NCBI GenBank assembly: GCA_947568835.1
Contig: OX387605.1
Location: 1,736,001 to 1,800,000, forward strand
Source of the DNA: Protonemura montana
Lineage: Eukaryota; Arthropoda; Insecta; Plecoptera; Nemouridae
Length of the DNA: 64,000 nt
Direction: 5' to 3'
Shown: positions 22,801 to 33,368 of the stretch, in pieces
Numbering within the stretch: position 1 is the first letter of the stretch
How the letters are laid out: each line of letters opens with the position of its first letter
Made by a program: the position numbers and the translations under genes
The notes under the pieces: model-generated
Seen by the model: only the letters and a program-made list of their open reading frames with translations
What the model was told of the DNA's origin: nothing
The model's database searches: none

Positions 22801-25800
22801 AAGGCTGGTTTTCATTGGCCGTCAGAACCCCGCGTGAGTTGTCGTTAGCGACCCCCGTAGCCTAGCAACCGATTAGCTAAGCCAAGCCCACACAGAACGT
22901 AGAACGAGCACCGTGGACGAAGAATCGCTGTAACCGTAGTTACTGTAAACGCAGCTGTAGAAGTTGAATAAAGAAACTTTTCTACCACCTACCGAGTTGC
23001 ATTCTTTATGTACCTACTGTTACCCAACTACTAATTGTAAGATTATAGTTATAAGATTAAATTGTCTAAATTGTAGCTGAAATCTGTATTTAAACTACAA
23101 ATGCTTGCAATGCGCTGGGCGTCTTATTAATATGAACACTATAAACGTCTGCAAATTTGATGCCCAAGCGGAGACTCGAACCCCGATCTCCACCTGTCTC
23201 ATCAAATACACTAAAATCGTCTCAAAAAGCCAGTGTCCAAGTTGCTAAATTGGTTAGAGCAACACCTGCGATAGGTGGAGATCGGGGTCCAAGTAGCTCA
23301 ATTGGTAAGAGCAAGACCCGCGACAGGTGGAGATCAGGGTCCAAGAAGCTCAATTGGTTAGAGCAACACCCGCGACAGGTGGAGATCGGGGTCCAAGTAG
23401 CTCAATTGGTTAGAGCAACACCCGCGACAGGTGGAAATCGGGGTCCAAGTAGCTCAATTGGTTAGAGCGACACCCGCGACAGGTGGAGATCGGGGTCCAA
23501 GTAGCTCAATTGGTTAGAGCAACACCCGTGACAGTTGGAGATCGGGGTCCAAGTAGCTCAATTGGTAAGAGCAAGACCCGCGACAGGTGGAGATCAGGGT
23601 CCAAGAAGCTCAATTGGTTAGAGCAACACCCGTGACAGGTGGAGATCAGGGTTTGAGTCCCCGTTTGGCCATCAATTTTTGAGACGTTTATAGTGTTCAT
23701 AATAATAAAAGTCTAGATTGTATTTATTAATTATTATATTTTTATAGTAGTAAATAGTAAATTGTAGCATAGAAATTCCAAAATCCAACTAGCAACTGCA
23801 GATTCACCCTGCACAAGATGACTTCGAACGTGAAAGATGGATTTAAATTTTTTTTTTAAATATTGCTCGTGAAAATAAACGTATCAAGTCCCATCCCACC
23901 CTTATCCCACCCGGCAAGAACTGAAATATGTCTGCCCAGATAGCTCAGTTGGTAGATGTCCCGGTTCATATCCCGGTACAGTAGCACAGACTTCTAGCTT
24001 CCCTTCCAAGGAAACATCTGATGCATTGCGGCACAACGTCACTAGAATCAGAGTGACTGTGAGCATTCACAGCCTCTTGGTTCTACCGTTGAGTGCAGGT
24101 TCTAGGTAGAGAAACAACGTCAATGTTACAGTCTCTGCGTGAAAGATGGCCGCCAAATGACTACCTTACCGACAAAAATGCAGAGTACCGGAATATCACG
24201 TTAAGTGGAGCCACTGTCGTATGAAATTTAATTTCGATATTTCTCGTAGGTTAACTCGCTTTTGAGATTTTTCATGCTCAAAAATTCTCCGTCAATGTTA
24301 ACCTCAACGATTGATAAACATGTAACGATATTAAAAAGCGAGTAACATACGAGAAATATCGAAATTAAATTTCATACGACAGTGGCTCCACTTAATGTGA
24401 TGTTCCGGTACTCTGCATTTTTGTTGGTAAGGTAGTCATTTGGCGGCCATATTTCACACAGAGACTGTAACATTGACGTTGTTTCTCTACCAAGAACCTG
24501 CACTCAACGGTTCTTCTCCTTGGAGATCCGTCATTCTCACCAGCAGCCGTCTACCGTTTGTTCCAGGGGCATGACCGTGACGTCGGGGGCTGTGACCGTA
24601 ACCAAGGACGCCGGGAACCTGATCGGCATCAGCATCGGGGGGGGCCCGCCCCACTGCCCCTGTCTGTACATCGTCCAGGTACCCTGCCCCACTGCCCCTG
24701 TCTGTACATCGTCCAGGTACCCTGCCCCACTGCCCCTATCTGTACATCGTCCAGGTACCCTGCCCCACTGCCCCTGTCTACACGTCCGGGTACCCTGCCC
24801 CACTGCCCCTGTCTGTACATCGTCCAGGTACCCTGCCCCACTGCCCCTGTCTACACATCATCCGGGTACCCTGCCCCACTGCCCCTGTCTGTACATCGTC
24901 CAGGTACCCTGCCCCACTGCCCCTGTCTGTACATCGTCCAGGTACCCTGCCCCACTGCCCCTGTCTACACATCGTCCAGGTACCCTGCAAAAATGGTACA
25001 TTTGTTATTAAATATGTCGTATAATTTCATGTAAATAATTACTTTATATAGTTTCTAGTTGTCATTTGAGTAAAATGCTTCTTGCAATCAAAACTGGTCC
25101 AGCTGTTTTTGGAATGCAGTATCACTGGTACAATTTTTTATTGCAAGAGGTAACCTATTATAAAAATATACCCCCGCATAGGCTGGGCTCTTGGTGTAAA
25201 TAGAAAGCTTACTGGTAGTGCACCCGCTGCGTAGGCAGCTGCCATGTGTTAGGTGACAGTTAAGAGTGGTGTGTAGATTTGAATTGATTTCAACAATTTC
25301 AATACCTAGAAAAGATCTTTTTGCCAGCCAGGTTAATTAATGGGACTCAGTGCAAAGGTCACTTCATGTCTGTGGACGTCCTTGTTGGTGGCCACGGTGT
25401 GGTTTCTTGAACGTGTGAGGTTGATAACGTTGTTCAAATAGAGGCATGGGGCAGTTAATATTCCTAGCTTTACTTTAACTTAACTTTCTTTACTTTAAAT
25501 TTAAACATTTTTCAATAGGCAGGGTCGATTAATGTTTTGTTACGTTGTCAGGGTGGATTAATGTGTTGTTACGTTGTCAGGGTGGATTAATGTGTTGCTA
25601 TGCCGACAGGTTTTCGACAACACGCCTGCCGCGAGGGAAGGAACTCTGCAAGGCGGTGACGAATTGGTTGCCGTGGACAACAAACCTGTCAAGGGCAAGA
25701 CCAAGGTCGAGGTCGCCAAAATGATACAGAGCTGTCAGGTGGGTTGCTAGGATACGGTCAGGTGGGTTGCTAGGATACGGTCAGGTGGGTTGCTAGGATA

Positions 25801-28800
25801 CGGTTAGGTGGGTTGCTAGGATACGGTCAGGTGGGTTGCTAGGATACGGTCAGGTGGGTTGCTAGGATACGGTCAGGTGGGTTGCTAGGATACGGTCAGG
25901 TGGGTTGCTAGGATACGGTCAGGTGGGTTGCTAGGATACGGTCAGGTGGGTTGCTAGGATACGGTCAGGTGGGTTGCTAGGATACGGTCAGGTGGGTTGC
26001 TAGGATACGGTCAGGTGGGTTGCTAGGATACGGTCAGGTGGGTTGCTAGGATACGGTCAGGTGGGTTGCTAGGATACGGTCAGGTGGGTTGCTAGGATAC
26101 GGTCAGGTGGGTTGCTAGGATACGGTCAGGTGGGTAGCTAGGATACGGTCAGGTGGGTTGCTAGGATACGGTCAGGTGGGTTGCTAGGATACGGTCAGGT
26201 GGGTTGCTAGGATACGGTCAGGTGGGTTGCTAGGATACGGTCAGGTGGGTTGCTAGGATACGGTCAGGTGGGTAGCTAGGATACGGTCAGGTGGGTTGCT
26301 AGGATACGGTCAGGTGGGTTCCAACCTATGATTGTTGGGATCCAGCTCTGAAGCAAGTATTGTTATGTGGGAAGTTGAGGGAAGATGTTATTTATCAGTG
26401 AAAGATACCAGTATTAGTTTGCAATCTTTCCGTTTGTTGTAAGCCCCGTTGTTAAAATCATAAAAGCTTTAAGTTGGGGATGTTGATGGCCTGGGTCGAC
26501 GTTTGATGGACCTTACAAAAGTCTATCAACTACCATTAAACACATCGAAATTCCATGATATCATGATAATAATAATAATACAAGCATGTTTTTATTGAAT
26601 GAATAGTTACTAATTCTTGACCACAGATCAAATTTAAATCAATCATATTAAAATTTCACCTCCTAGCTTGATATTTTGCTGTCCCATGCAACGTTCTTCC
26701 ACCACAAGGACTTAACATCTGATATCTTGTCTTCCAGGTGCTACCTTTTAAACACTTCATCTTTTCTAGTTTGTGGGACTTGACTTTTTCTGTTAACAGC
26801 TTCTGAAGTGTGTGAATGAGGAACAGTATTTTTTGTTCAGTTTCATTGCATCTGTGGTAGTTATTACAATCTTGTGATAAAATATTATCAGAGATTCAGA
26901 TTTCAGTTGTTGCTCAAGTTTCCGACAGAAACATCTTGAAGGTTGCGTCCTTCCAATGTCCAGTTTGCTTCCCTCGACAGGAGAAGGTCGTCATCGCTTA
27001 CAACAAACTCCATGCGGACCCCCAGCAGGGAAACTCCCTGGACATCGTGCTAAAGAAGGTGAGCATAGGATCCAGCCAGCTGATCTCAAATAACCTGGAT
27101 AGAGCATAGGATCCAGCCAGCTGATCTCAAATGACCTGGATAGAGCATAGGATCCAGTCAGCTGATCTCAAATGACCTAGATAGAGCATAGGATCCAGCC
27201 AGCTGATCTCAAATAACCTGGATAGAGCATAGGATCCAGCCAGCTGATCTCGAATAACCTGGATAGAACATAGGATCCAGCCAGCTGATCTCAAATGACC
27301 TGGATAGAGCATAGGATCCAGCCAGCTGATCTCAAATAACCTGGATAGAGAATAGGATCCAGCCAGCTGATCTCAAATAACCTGGATAGAGCATAGGATC
27401 CAGTCAGCTGATCTCAAATAACCTGGATAGAGCATAGGATCCAGCCAGCTGATCTCAAATGACCTGGATAGAGCATAGGATCCAGCCAGCTGATCTCAAA
27501 TAACCTGGATAGAGAATAGGATCCAGCCAGCTGATCTCAAATAACCTGGATAGAGTATAGGATCCAGTCAGCTGATCTCAAATAACCTGGATAGAGCATA
27601 GGATCCAGCCAGCTGATCTCAAATAACCTGGATAGAGAATAGGATCCAGCCAGCTGACCCAAATAACCTGGATAGAGCATAGGATCCAGCCAGCTGATCT
27701 CAAATAACCTGGATAGAGCATAGGATCCAGCCAGCTGATCTCAAATATCCTAGATAGAGCATAGGATCCAGCCAGCTGATCTCAAATAACCTGGATAGAA
27801 CATAGGATCCAGCCAGTCGATCTCAAATAACCTGGATAGAGCATAGGATCCAGCCAGCTGATCTCAAATAACCTGGATAGAGCATAGGATCCAGCCAGCT
27901 GATCTCAAATAACCTGGATAGAACATAGGATCCAGCCAGTCGATCTCAAATAACCTGGATAGAGCATAGGATCCAGCCAGCTGATCTCAAATAACCTGGA
28001 TAGAACATAGGATCCAGCCAGCTGATCTCAAATAACCTGGATAGAGCATAGGATCCAGCCAGCTGATCTCAAATAATCTGGATAGAGCATAGGATCTAGC
28101 ATCATTTTCGCGGTGATGACAGGTGAAGCACCGTCTGTGTGAAACGATGTCGGCCACGACTGCGGACGCGTTGGGACTCTCGCGCGCAATCCTTTGCAAT
28201 GACTCGCTCGTACGCAAGCTGGACGACCTGGCGCGCACTGAGGCGGTCTACCGTGGTCTGGCGGAACATGCACGCAACGTTCTCAAGGCATTCTTTGCAT
28301 TGCTACAAGTCTACAAGGGTGAGCGCACATTTCATGCACATTTCATGTCGGTCGCTAAAGTACGAAAGCCAAAGCACAAGCATAGCACACAAGGATCTTA
28401 AAACTTGGTTATCATATTGGACTGCACACAATTGACATAGCAATAAGCACAAGCATAGCACACAAGGATCTTAAAACTTGGTTATCATATTGGACTGCAC
28501 ACAATTGACATAGCAATAAGCACAAGCATAGCACACAAGGATCTTAAAACTTGGTTATCATATGGGACTGCACACAATTGACATAGCAATAAGCACAAGC
28601 ATAGCACACAAGGATCTTAAAACTTGGTTATCATATGGGACTGCACACAATTGATATAGCAATAAGCACAAGCATAGCACACAAGGAACTTAAAACTTGG
28701 TTTTCATATGAGACTGCACACAATTGATATAGCAATAAGCACAAGCAAAGCGCACAGTTAACAATGTCCTCAAATGGACTCTACTCATTACAAAGTTACA

Positions 28801-31800
28801 GCTGAGCCTTCTTTGTATAGTTTCAGATTTCAGGTGGCCATTGACCATTTTGTTACATGTCAATTGTTGGTTGACCGTACTGCTCTGTGTTGTTCAGCTT
28901 TTGGTGAGGCCTTTGCCACCATCGGCAACCGTGAGCCTTCAGCCCGGGCCTCTGAGGCATTCCGTCGTTTCGGAGAGATCCACCGGGCTCTGGAGAAGGA
29001 TGGGCTGGGCATGCTGCGGAAGGTGAAGCCGGTGAGTGTTGCATTGTTTGCTTTTTACATGATATTTACATGGTGTCAAAAATTTGGAAAAGTGTACGTA
29101 ACACCAATAAAGTTGAGTAACAGTTATGATTCTAATAGCATAATATCCAGTCAATCGACTTGTGAAGCATCACTTGTTTAGTGTTCATTGTACGGCTGCT
29201 TTATGTAGGTAATCATTTATCAAGTTCTAAACGCAGAAGACACAACCCCTTGATGGACATTAAAGTCACATTCTCAGTCTGTCAGGCTCCACTGAGCCAA
29301 TTAGTATTAAACCTTTTTTACTGATTCTCAATAATTCTTACGAACAAATCTGTTAATGCCAGGTGGTAAGATCTGGAAGATTATGTACGCTCTGGGCAGG
29401 CCAACGTGTTGAGTCTATCAAGGTGCTGGGATCCTGATGCCTAGCGTGGCGGTGTTTTATCTTGCCAGGTGCTGGGATCCTGATAATCTTGCCAGGTGCT
29501 GGGATCCTGATACCTAGCGTGGCAGTGTTTTATCTTGCCAGGTGCTGGGATCCTGATGCCTAGCGTGGCGGTGTTTTATCTTGCCAGGTGCTGGGATCCT
29601 GATACCTAGCGTGGCAGTGTTTTATCTTGCCAGGTGCTGGGATCCTGATGCCTAGCGTGGCGGTGTTTTATCTTGCCAGGTGCTGGGATCCTGATACCTA
29701 GCGTGGCGGTGTTTTATCTTGCCAGGTGCTGACAGACTTGGGCACGTACCTCAACAAGGCCATCCCGGACACCAAGTTGACCATCAACAAGTATGCGGAC
29801 ACCAAGTTCGAGTACCTGTCGTACTGTCTCAAGGTGAAGGAGATGGATGATGAAGAGGTTGGCTACAACGCGTTGCAGGAGCCGTTGTATCGCGTCGAGA
29901 CCGGTAACTACGAGTATCGGTGAGTGACGACATCTGAGCCATTGAGGGACCGAGCATGCACTTCACTTCTCTGCGTGGGCATCGTAGGACGGTAGAAGCA
30001 GGCAGCGAAACTGGTTGAACGAAAGAACATGTATATGACGTTTATAACGATATCAGGAACTCATTTCTTAGAGGTTATCAGTGTTTCTAACAATAAAATA
30101 TTCTGACCATTGCAAGCGTTTGCAATTTTAATCAGATTTCACGGCATAAAATGCATCCAACGTCAAATTGAAATTCGAGATTGACAGGTTGTGACGTGAT
30201 ATAGCATCACTAGAATCAGAGTGAGTGTGAGTATTCACAGCCTCTTGGTTCTACTCCTTGGAGATCCGTCGTTCTCATCAAATACACTAAAATCGTCCCA
30301 AAAAGCCAGTGTCCAAGTAGCTCAATTGGTTAGAGCAACACCCGCGACAGATCAGGATTAAAGGCACCTATTTGGGCATCAAGTTTTGAGAGGTTATTTG
30401 TGTTGCAAGCGTTGGTAATTTAACTAAGATTGAACAGCATTGTTTGTTGTCTCAGGTTGATTCTACGTTGTCGTGGCGATGCCCGAGCTAGGTTTGCTCG
30501 AGTGCGGGCCGACGTGCTTGTGAAGCTGGAGCTGCTTGACAACAAACACGTGCAGGACACGTGCCGTCAGTTGGCCCGCCTCGTGGCCGGACTCTCAGGT
30601 TACCATGGCGACGCTGCTAAACATCTGTCAGCGGCAGCCAAGTTGTTCCCCGTCGAGGTGGATCTTCAGCGCTCCGTCCTGCCCCAGTCCACGCAGGCAA
30701 GCAACTACTAGTTTGTATTTGTATTTTTGTTTTTGGCTCTACCTACTGAGCTATCCGGACACATTTGAGGAATAGTGACGGACCATTCTGTCCTGTGGCC
30801 AACGACGAACTCTTTCATACGAGTCACCTCGGCCTCTTCCCCCCTTCGAGGGAATCCCTTATCCCACCCCTGAGAAAGCTGTAATATGTGTGTCCAGATA
30901 GCTCAGTTGGTAGAGCACCCGACCGGCAATTGGGAGGTCCCGGGTTCGTATCCCCGGTTTGGTTGCACATTTTTCCAGTCTATTTTCCTTTCCAACAACT
31001 AGTTTGTCAGTAATTTGTATTTTATTAGCTGTTGAAGTACATTTTTCAAATGTGTATGCATTGTCATCAGATAATATTACTTGTAGCAATGTAAGAAAAC
31101 ATATATGTCTAGCCAAGCACGCCCTAACCTAATAATCTCTATCATGAAATTCCTCTAAATTATAAAACTCTTCTTGGAGAAGGAAGATCTTGAGGTTTGT
31201 CTTGAATGTATCCCTGCTTTTTATTTATTTTTTATTTGCAATTCATAAAAATAACATAGTGACCTGTGTGAATCAAGTGCTAGGGCATGTACATCAAATT
31301 AAAAACTTATCATCTCATTTCACATTCTTATACTCTTAAATACTGTAAAAACCTTGTTCAAACAAGTACATTCTTAGTAAGGTTTTGAAATGTGACTTAT
31401 TCCTGTTTGCATCCCTTATCACGAGGGGAAGTTTGTTGAAAATACCTCTGTCTGTTTCTTGAACGTTGTCTTCTTATGCTACAATAATCTTGGGTGAGAT
31501 TTCTTGCAACTCTTCTGCTGCCACCTGTCTCCTTGTTCAAAGTGAACGAAGGCACGGCAGTGGCATGATTTTAAGAGATTGGAACCTCTCTTTACAAGAT
31601 TCCCTGGGCCCTAAGCCCTACATTGAACTTATCATTTTTTTGAGCTTTGAAAGTTCGAGCCCCACTGCTGGAAGCAGCCCAGAATACTAGACCATATTGT
31701 ACGAGAGATTAAGCGCATGCAAAGTAAGATGCAATGCATCTCAGTTATTGTGGAAGGTTATTCATGATTTTCACTCCAACATTGAGCAGGTCATCGTCCA

Positions 31801-33368
31801 TGATATTGTCACGACCAGAATTTAGACTGTTGCTTATGCTCGGCCGAAATATCTCGCTTGACAATGTAAGAGGTCGTAACTTGCCGGGATATAATTTAGA
31901 TTCTACTTGGAAAGAAAGGAATATAATTAATTAATTTTTTTTTTTTTTTTTTATTTCACAACTTTGGACATGCTTTTCTTTATAAATGCTATCGGATGTT
32001 GTTATTTTATTTGAATATTGCTAAGTTTAGCCTTCATTTCTTTGGAGATTTTTGGCAATGGTACTACCGCACCTCCCGGCAGATTATTCCATAGACGTAT
32101 CCCCTCTGCGGCTAAACAGTACTTTCCGATGTCGGTTCTTGGTTTTAACTGTTTTATTTTGTGAAGGTGATCTTGTCAGGATAAATATGACGGCGGTTGA
32201 AGGAGCAGGTTGACGTCCTCCCATCCAGGTTCGTTTATATACGCTCGGAATATGGCTATGACTCGTGATCTATTTCGCCGTTCCCTCAGATTTTCCCAGT
32301 TCATGTCACGAACTAGCTGTGTTGGTCCGGGGGTTCTAGCAAAGCTGTTGCATACATATCGAGCTGATCTCCGTTGTACCATGTCTAAGCGGTGGATGTT
32401 TGCAGCTGTGTGGGGGCTCCAGACACTTGTACAGTACTCTAGCTGGGGTCGTATTAGAGTAAGATATGCTATTTCTTTTGCTCTCTTTGTTGCGCCTTTC
32501 AAGTTTCTCATCACAAAGTGCATTGTTTTACAGGATTTCTTTACTGTGGCATCTACATGAGTATTCCATAGGAGATTGTCTGATAATAGAATTCCCAAGT
32601 AATAATGTGTTCACCAAATCTGTGCAAACTGTAGTTGGGGTTAGTTGTAGTTGTTGGGATGAGCATTTACAAAGATTAATTGAGTGTTAACCAGTCTCAA
32701 ATGCTAGTTGTCGGGAGAGAAATAATGGATTTAAATTTCTCAACAGAGTCATTTTGTGGCCATTTTTAGTGAATCCAGTTGAATGTTAGTGCCGTGATAG
32801 AAGGGTAGGATTGTGACAGGTAAGGAGGTTAGGTTAACACCGATGGTTAAACAACGAAGCCTATCACCATAGCAATGTACTAAACGTATTTAAGCTTGCT
32901 GTTTTATTTATTTATTTTGTTTGGCTGCTGACAAGTTACGTGGTAATTGTATGGCCTTATTAAATAAGTTTACAAATGGAGCTGTAAACAAAGATGTAAA
33001 ATATAATAATAATAATAATAGTGATTAAGACTATGATCGGTAGAGTACCTCATAATAAGGTAATAGTTGTTGCTTCTCTGTGGTAGGGTTATTAATAATA
33101 GTAGACTCAGTAGGTACTAATTTCCCAGTAGATACTTAATTTAGTTATCTTATACCAGTCCAGGCTAGGTCATACAACCCCCAAGTCAGATATGTTCCTT
33201 TACCTCCAGTTTATTGCTTGGATCCATTATCAAGCCCTTCACGAGACTGTTATGATGGTTTTGCAGGATCCAGAGGATGACGAGGAGGAGGACCCGGTGC
33301 CGGCCACCGAAGTCACGGAAGATCGTGCCGAGACCGGGGCGTTGCTGCCGAATCTCTTGGACTACTAG
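19850..33368 (+). CDS. PICK1: PICK1, PDZ-BAR scaffold protein, 9 exons
   Basis: Coding exons are (exon 1 tentative, to 19921) then 24567-24678, 25610-25738, 26981-27058, 28123-28318, 28898-29031, 29726-29919, 30456-30696 and 33267-33368. Phases agree at every junction. Exons 2-9 give 394 residues; vertebrate PICK1 has about 415. The PDZ domain spans exons 2-4 (GMTVTSGAVTV, then NLIGISIGGG as carboxylate-binding loop, then VFDNTPAAREG and KTKVEVAKMIQ). The BAR domain spans exons 5-8 (ADALGLSRAILCND, YLNKAIPDT, FEYLSYCLKVKEMDDEE, GNYEYRLILRCR, LLDNKHVQD). The acidic tail (DPEDDEEEDP) ends LLDY. In vertebrates PICK1 dimerises by BAR, binds curved membrane, and its PDZ binds receptor tails including AMPA and kainate subunits and PKC-alpha. 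Intron 8 has a GC donor. Splice sites of exons 2, 3, 4 and 7 are embedded in tandem repeats. The first-exon start codon is unresolved; 19850 is nominal. Confidence 0.9.
19880..19921 (+). CDS. PICK1: Tentative PICK1 exon 1 (3' part)
   Basis: The codons before the donor TT|gtgagt (19921/19922) read HVNVDVNDD and a split Leu. Joined to exon 2 (G|GGC ATG) they give NVDVNDDLGMTVTSG, aligned with the D-x-D-x-x-x-D-x-LG start of known PICK1 proteins. Phase (two bases) matches. No in-frame ATG lies near; the nearest is at 19683, far upstream and not PICK1-like, so an upstream exon or another start is needed. Confidence 0.45.
20110..20460 (+). mobile_element. Family A element, tRNA units lost
   Basis: Holds the inverted-repeat end (ttgcaaacgcttgcaatgcg at 20128) and the body (gacaggttgtgacgtgatata ... 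ctccttggagatctgtcatt), but only the T-arm side of the tRNA-like part. Confidence 0.65.
20790..21193 (-). pseudogene. LINE 3' relic: RT C-terminal tail
   Basis: The minus frame 21193-21035 reads HFIIYNTLPNIL, then GFKYKLKDFLIEKCFYSV and a stop. This is the C-terminal IYN-LP and FL motif block of Jockey/CR1-type LINEs. The tail to about 20790 is AT-rich and ends in (AAAT)n on the minus strand. Confidence 0.65.
21264..21890 (+). mobile_element. 5S-derived SINE, four 91-bp units
   Basis: Starts inside a unit at aagttaagcaacactgcgct, runs through four units with GGATGGGTGACC and then the SINE tail (ccgtccttcggaagggacgt) to cagtgcg. Confidence 0.8.
22160..22584. mobile_element. FB7 fold-back MITE, full length
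   Basis: 425 bp with the long inverted arms of the family. Perfect 7-bp target duplication GCGGCAC at 22153-22159 and 22585-22591. The last base of the right end is A instead of G. Confidence 0.85.
23080..23710 (+). mobile_element. Family A element with eight tandem tRNA-like units
   Basis: The inverted-repeat end near 23100 is followed by eight 53-bp units (23235-23650). Two units share the odd variant 'aattggtaagagcaagaccc', again pointing to block duplication. The last unit carries the T-arm and tttggccatcaatttttgag. Confidence 0.8.
23868..24015 (+). mobile_element. Family B SINE copy with anticodon-arm deletion
   Basis: The body end (cccacccttatcccaccc) is followed by cagatagctcagttggtaga and then directly by tcccggttcatatcccggt; the anticodon arm is missing. 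Confidence 0.6.
24087..24509. mobile_element. FB7 fold-back MITE inserted in a family A element
   Basis: 423 bp, with 7-bp flanks GTTCTAC (24080-24086) and GTTCTTC (24510-24516), one mismatch. The flanking sequence is the family A phrase 'cctcttggttctactccttgg' split in two, so the order of insertion is clear. Confidence 0.85.
24641..24987 (+). repeat. 38-bp array duplicating the end of PICK1 exon 2 and its donor
   Basis: About nine units. The first is the last 28 bases of exon 2 (coding HCPCLYIVQ) plus the first ten of the intron. All units keep CCAG|gtacc or CCGG|gtacc. One unit is 35 bp. The long plus-strand frame through it is a shadow. Confidence 0.95.
25523..25609 (+). repeat. 29-bp repeat ending at the PICK1 exon 3 acceptor
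   Basis: Three units of 29 bp (ggtggattaatgtgttgtta ...). Each ends in gcag, gtcag or gacag, so AG dinucleotides followed by G sit at 25522, 25551, 25580 and 25609. The last is the true acceptor. Confidence 0.85.
25734..26325 (+). repeat. 23-bp array carrying the PICK1 exon 3 donor
   Basis: About 25 units of gtcaggtgggttgctaggat acg. The exon ends TGTCAG|gtgggttgc, so each unit repeats CAG|gtgggt exactly. The rest of the intron to 26980 has no gene. Confidence 0.95.
27061..28097 (+). repeat. 41-bp array filling PICK1 intron 4
   Basis: About 25 units of ataggatccagccagctgat plus ctcaaataacctggatagag c. The array starts three bases after the donor (AAG|gtgagcatagg) and stops 25 bases before the next acceptor, so it is practically the whole intron. 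The same unit fills IR25a intron 2 (55193-55822). Confidence 0.95.
28370..28750 (+). repeat. 73-bp array in PICK1 intron 5, about five copies
   Basis: Unit starts caataagcacaagcatagca and includes ttaaaacttggttatcatat. It begins about 50 bp after the donor. It contains no splice-site copy. Confidence 0.9.
29418..29731 (+). repeat. 46-bp array duplicating the PICK1 exon 7 acceptor
   Basis: About seven units of ttatcttgccaggtgctggg plus atcctgatacctagcgtggc agtgtt. The real exon 7 starts after the last ttatcttgccag with GTGCTGACA, and every unit repeats gccag|GTGCTG. One unit is shortened. Confidence 0.95.
30060..30425 (+). mobile_element. Family A element in PICK1 intron 7
   Basis: Both inverted ends (cattgcaagcgtttgcaatt at 30110 and ttgcaagcgttggtaattta at 30400) and one tRNA-like unit with its T-arm degraded. 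It ends 30 bp before the exon 8 acceptor. Confidence 0.7.
30740..30985 (+). mobile_element. Family B tRNA SINE in PICK1 intron 8
   Basis: Plus-strand tRNA-like segment (gtccagatagctcagttggt, anticodon loop ccggcaa, T-arm gtcccgggttcgtatcccc) at 30891-30968. The left end (ctactgagctatccggacac) is an inverted copy of the tRNA D-arm, so tRNA pieces face each other at both ends. Confidence 0.7.
31336..31770 (-). pseudogene. Decayed LINE reverse transcriptase C-terminus
   Basis: The minus frame ending at the stop 31338-31336 reads RGIFNKLPLVIRDANRN, then FKTLLRMYLFEQGFYSI. Upstream pieces in other frames give SLVQYGLVFWAAS and FKAQK. Motifs match the YG-FW and QK blocks of CR1/Jockey LINEs, with several frame breaks. 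Confidence 0.65.
32176..32720 (-). pseudogene. LINE (CR1-like) RT C-terminal fragment
   Basis: The open part 32598-32176 reads LGILLSDNLLWNTHVDA, then AYLTLIRPQLEYCTSVW, then MVQRRSARYVCNSFAR and LRERRNRSRVIAIFRAY. These are the LG-L-W, RP-LEY-VW, QRR-AR and RR blocks after the RT core of CR1-type LINEs. A frame break lies near 32600. The flanks 31935-32170 (poly-T side) and 32900-33170 look like other LINE 3' tails. Confidence 0.75.

Noticed and set aside
24520-25034. Pro/Cys-rich proteins over 150 codons
   Set aside because: They are readings of the 38-bp array; only the first 112 bases are PICK1 exon 2.
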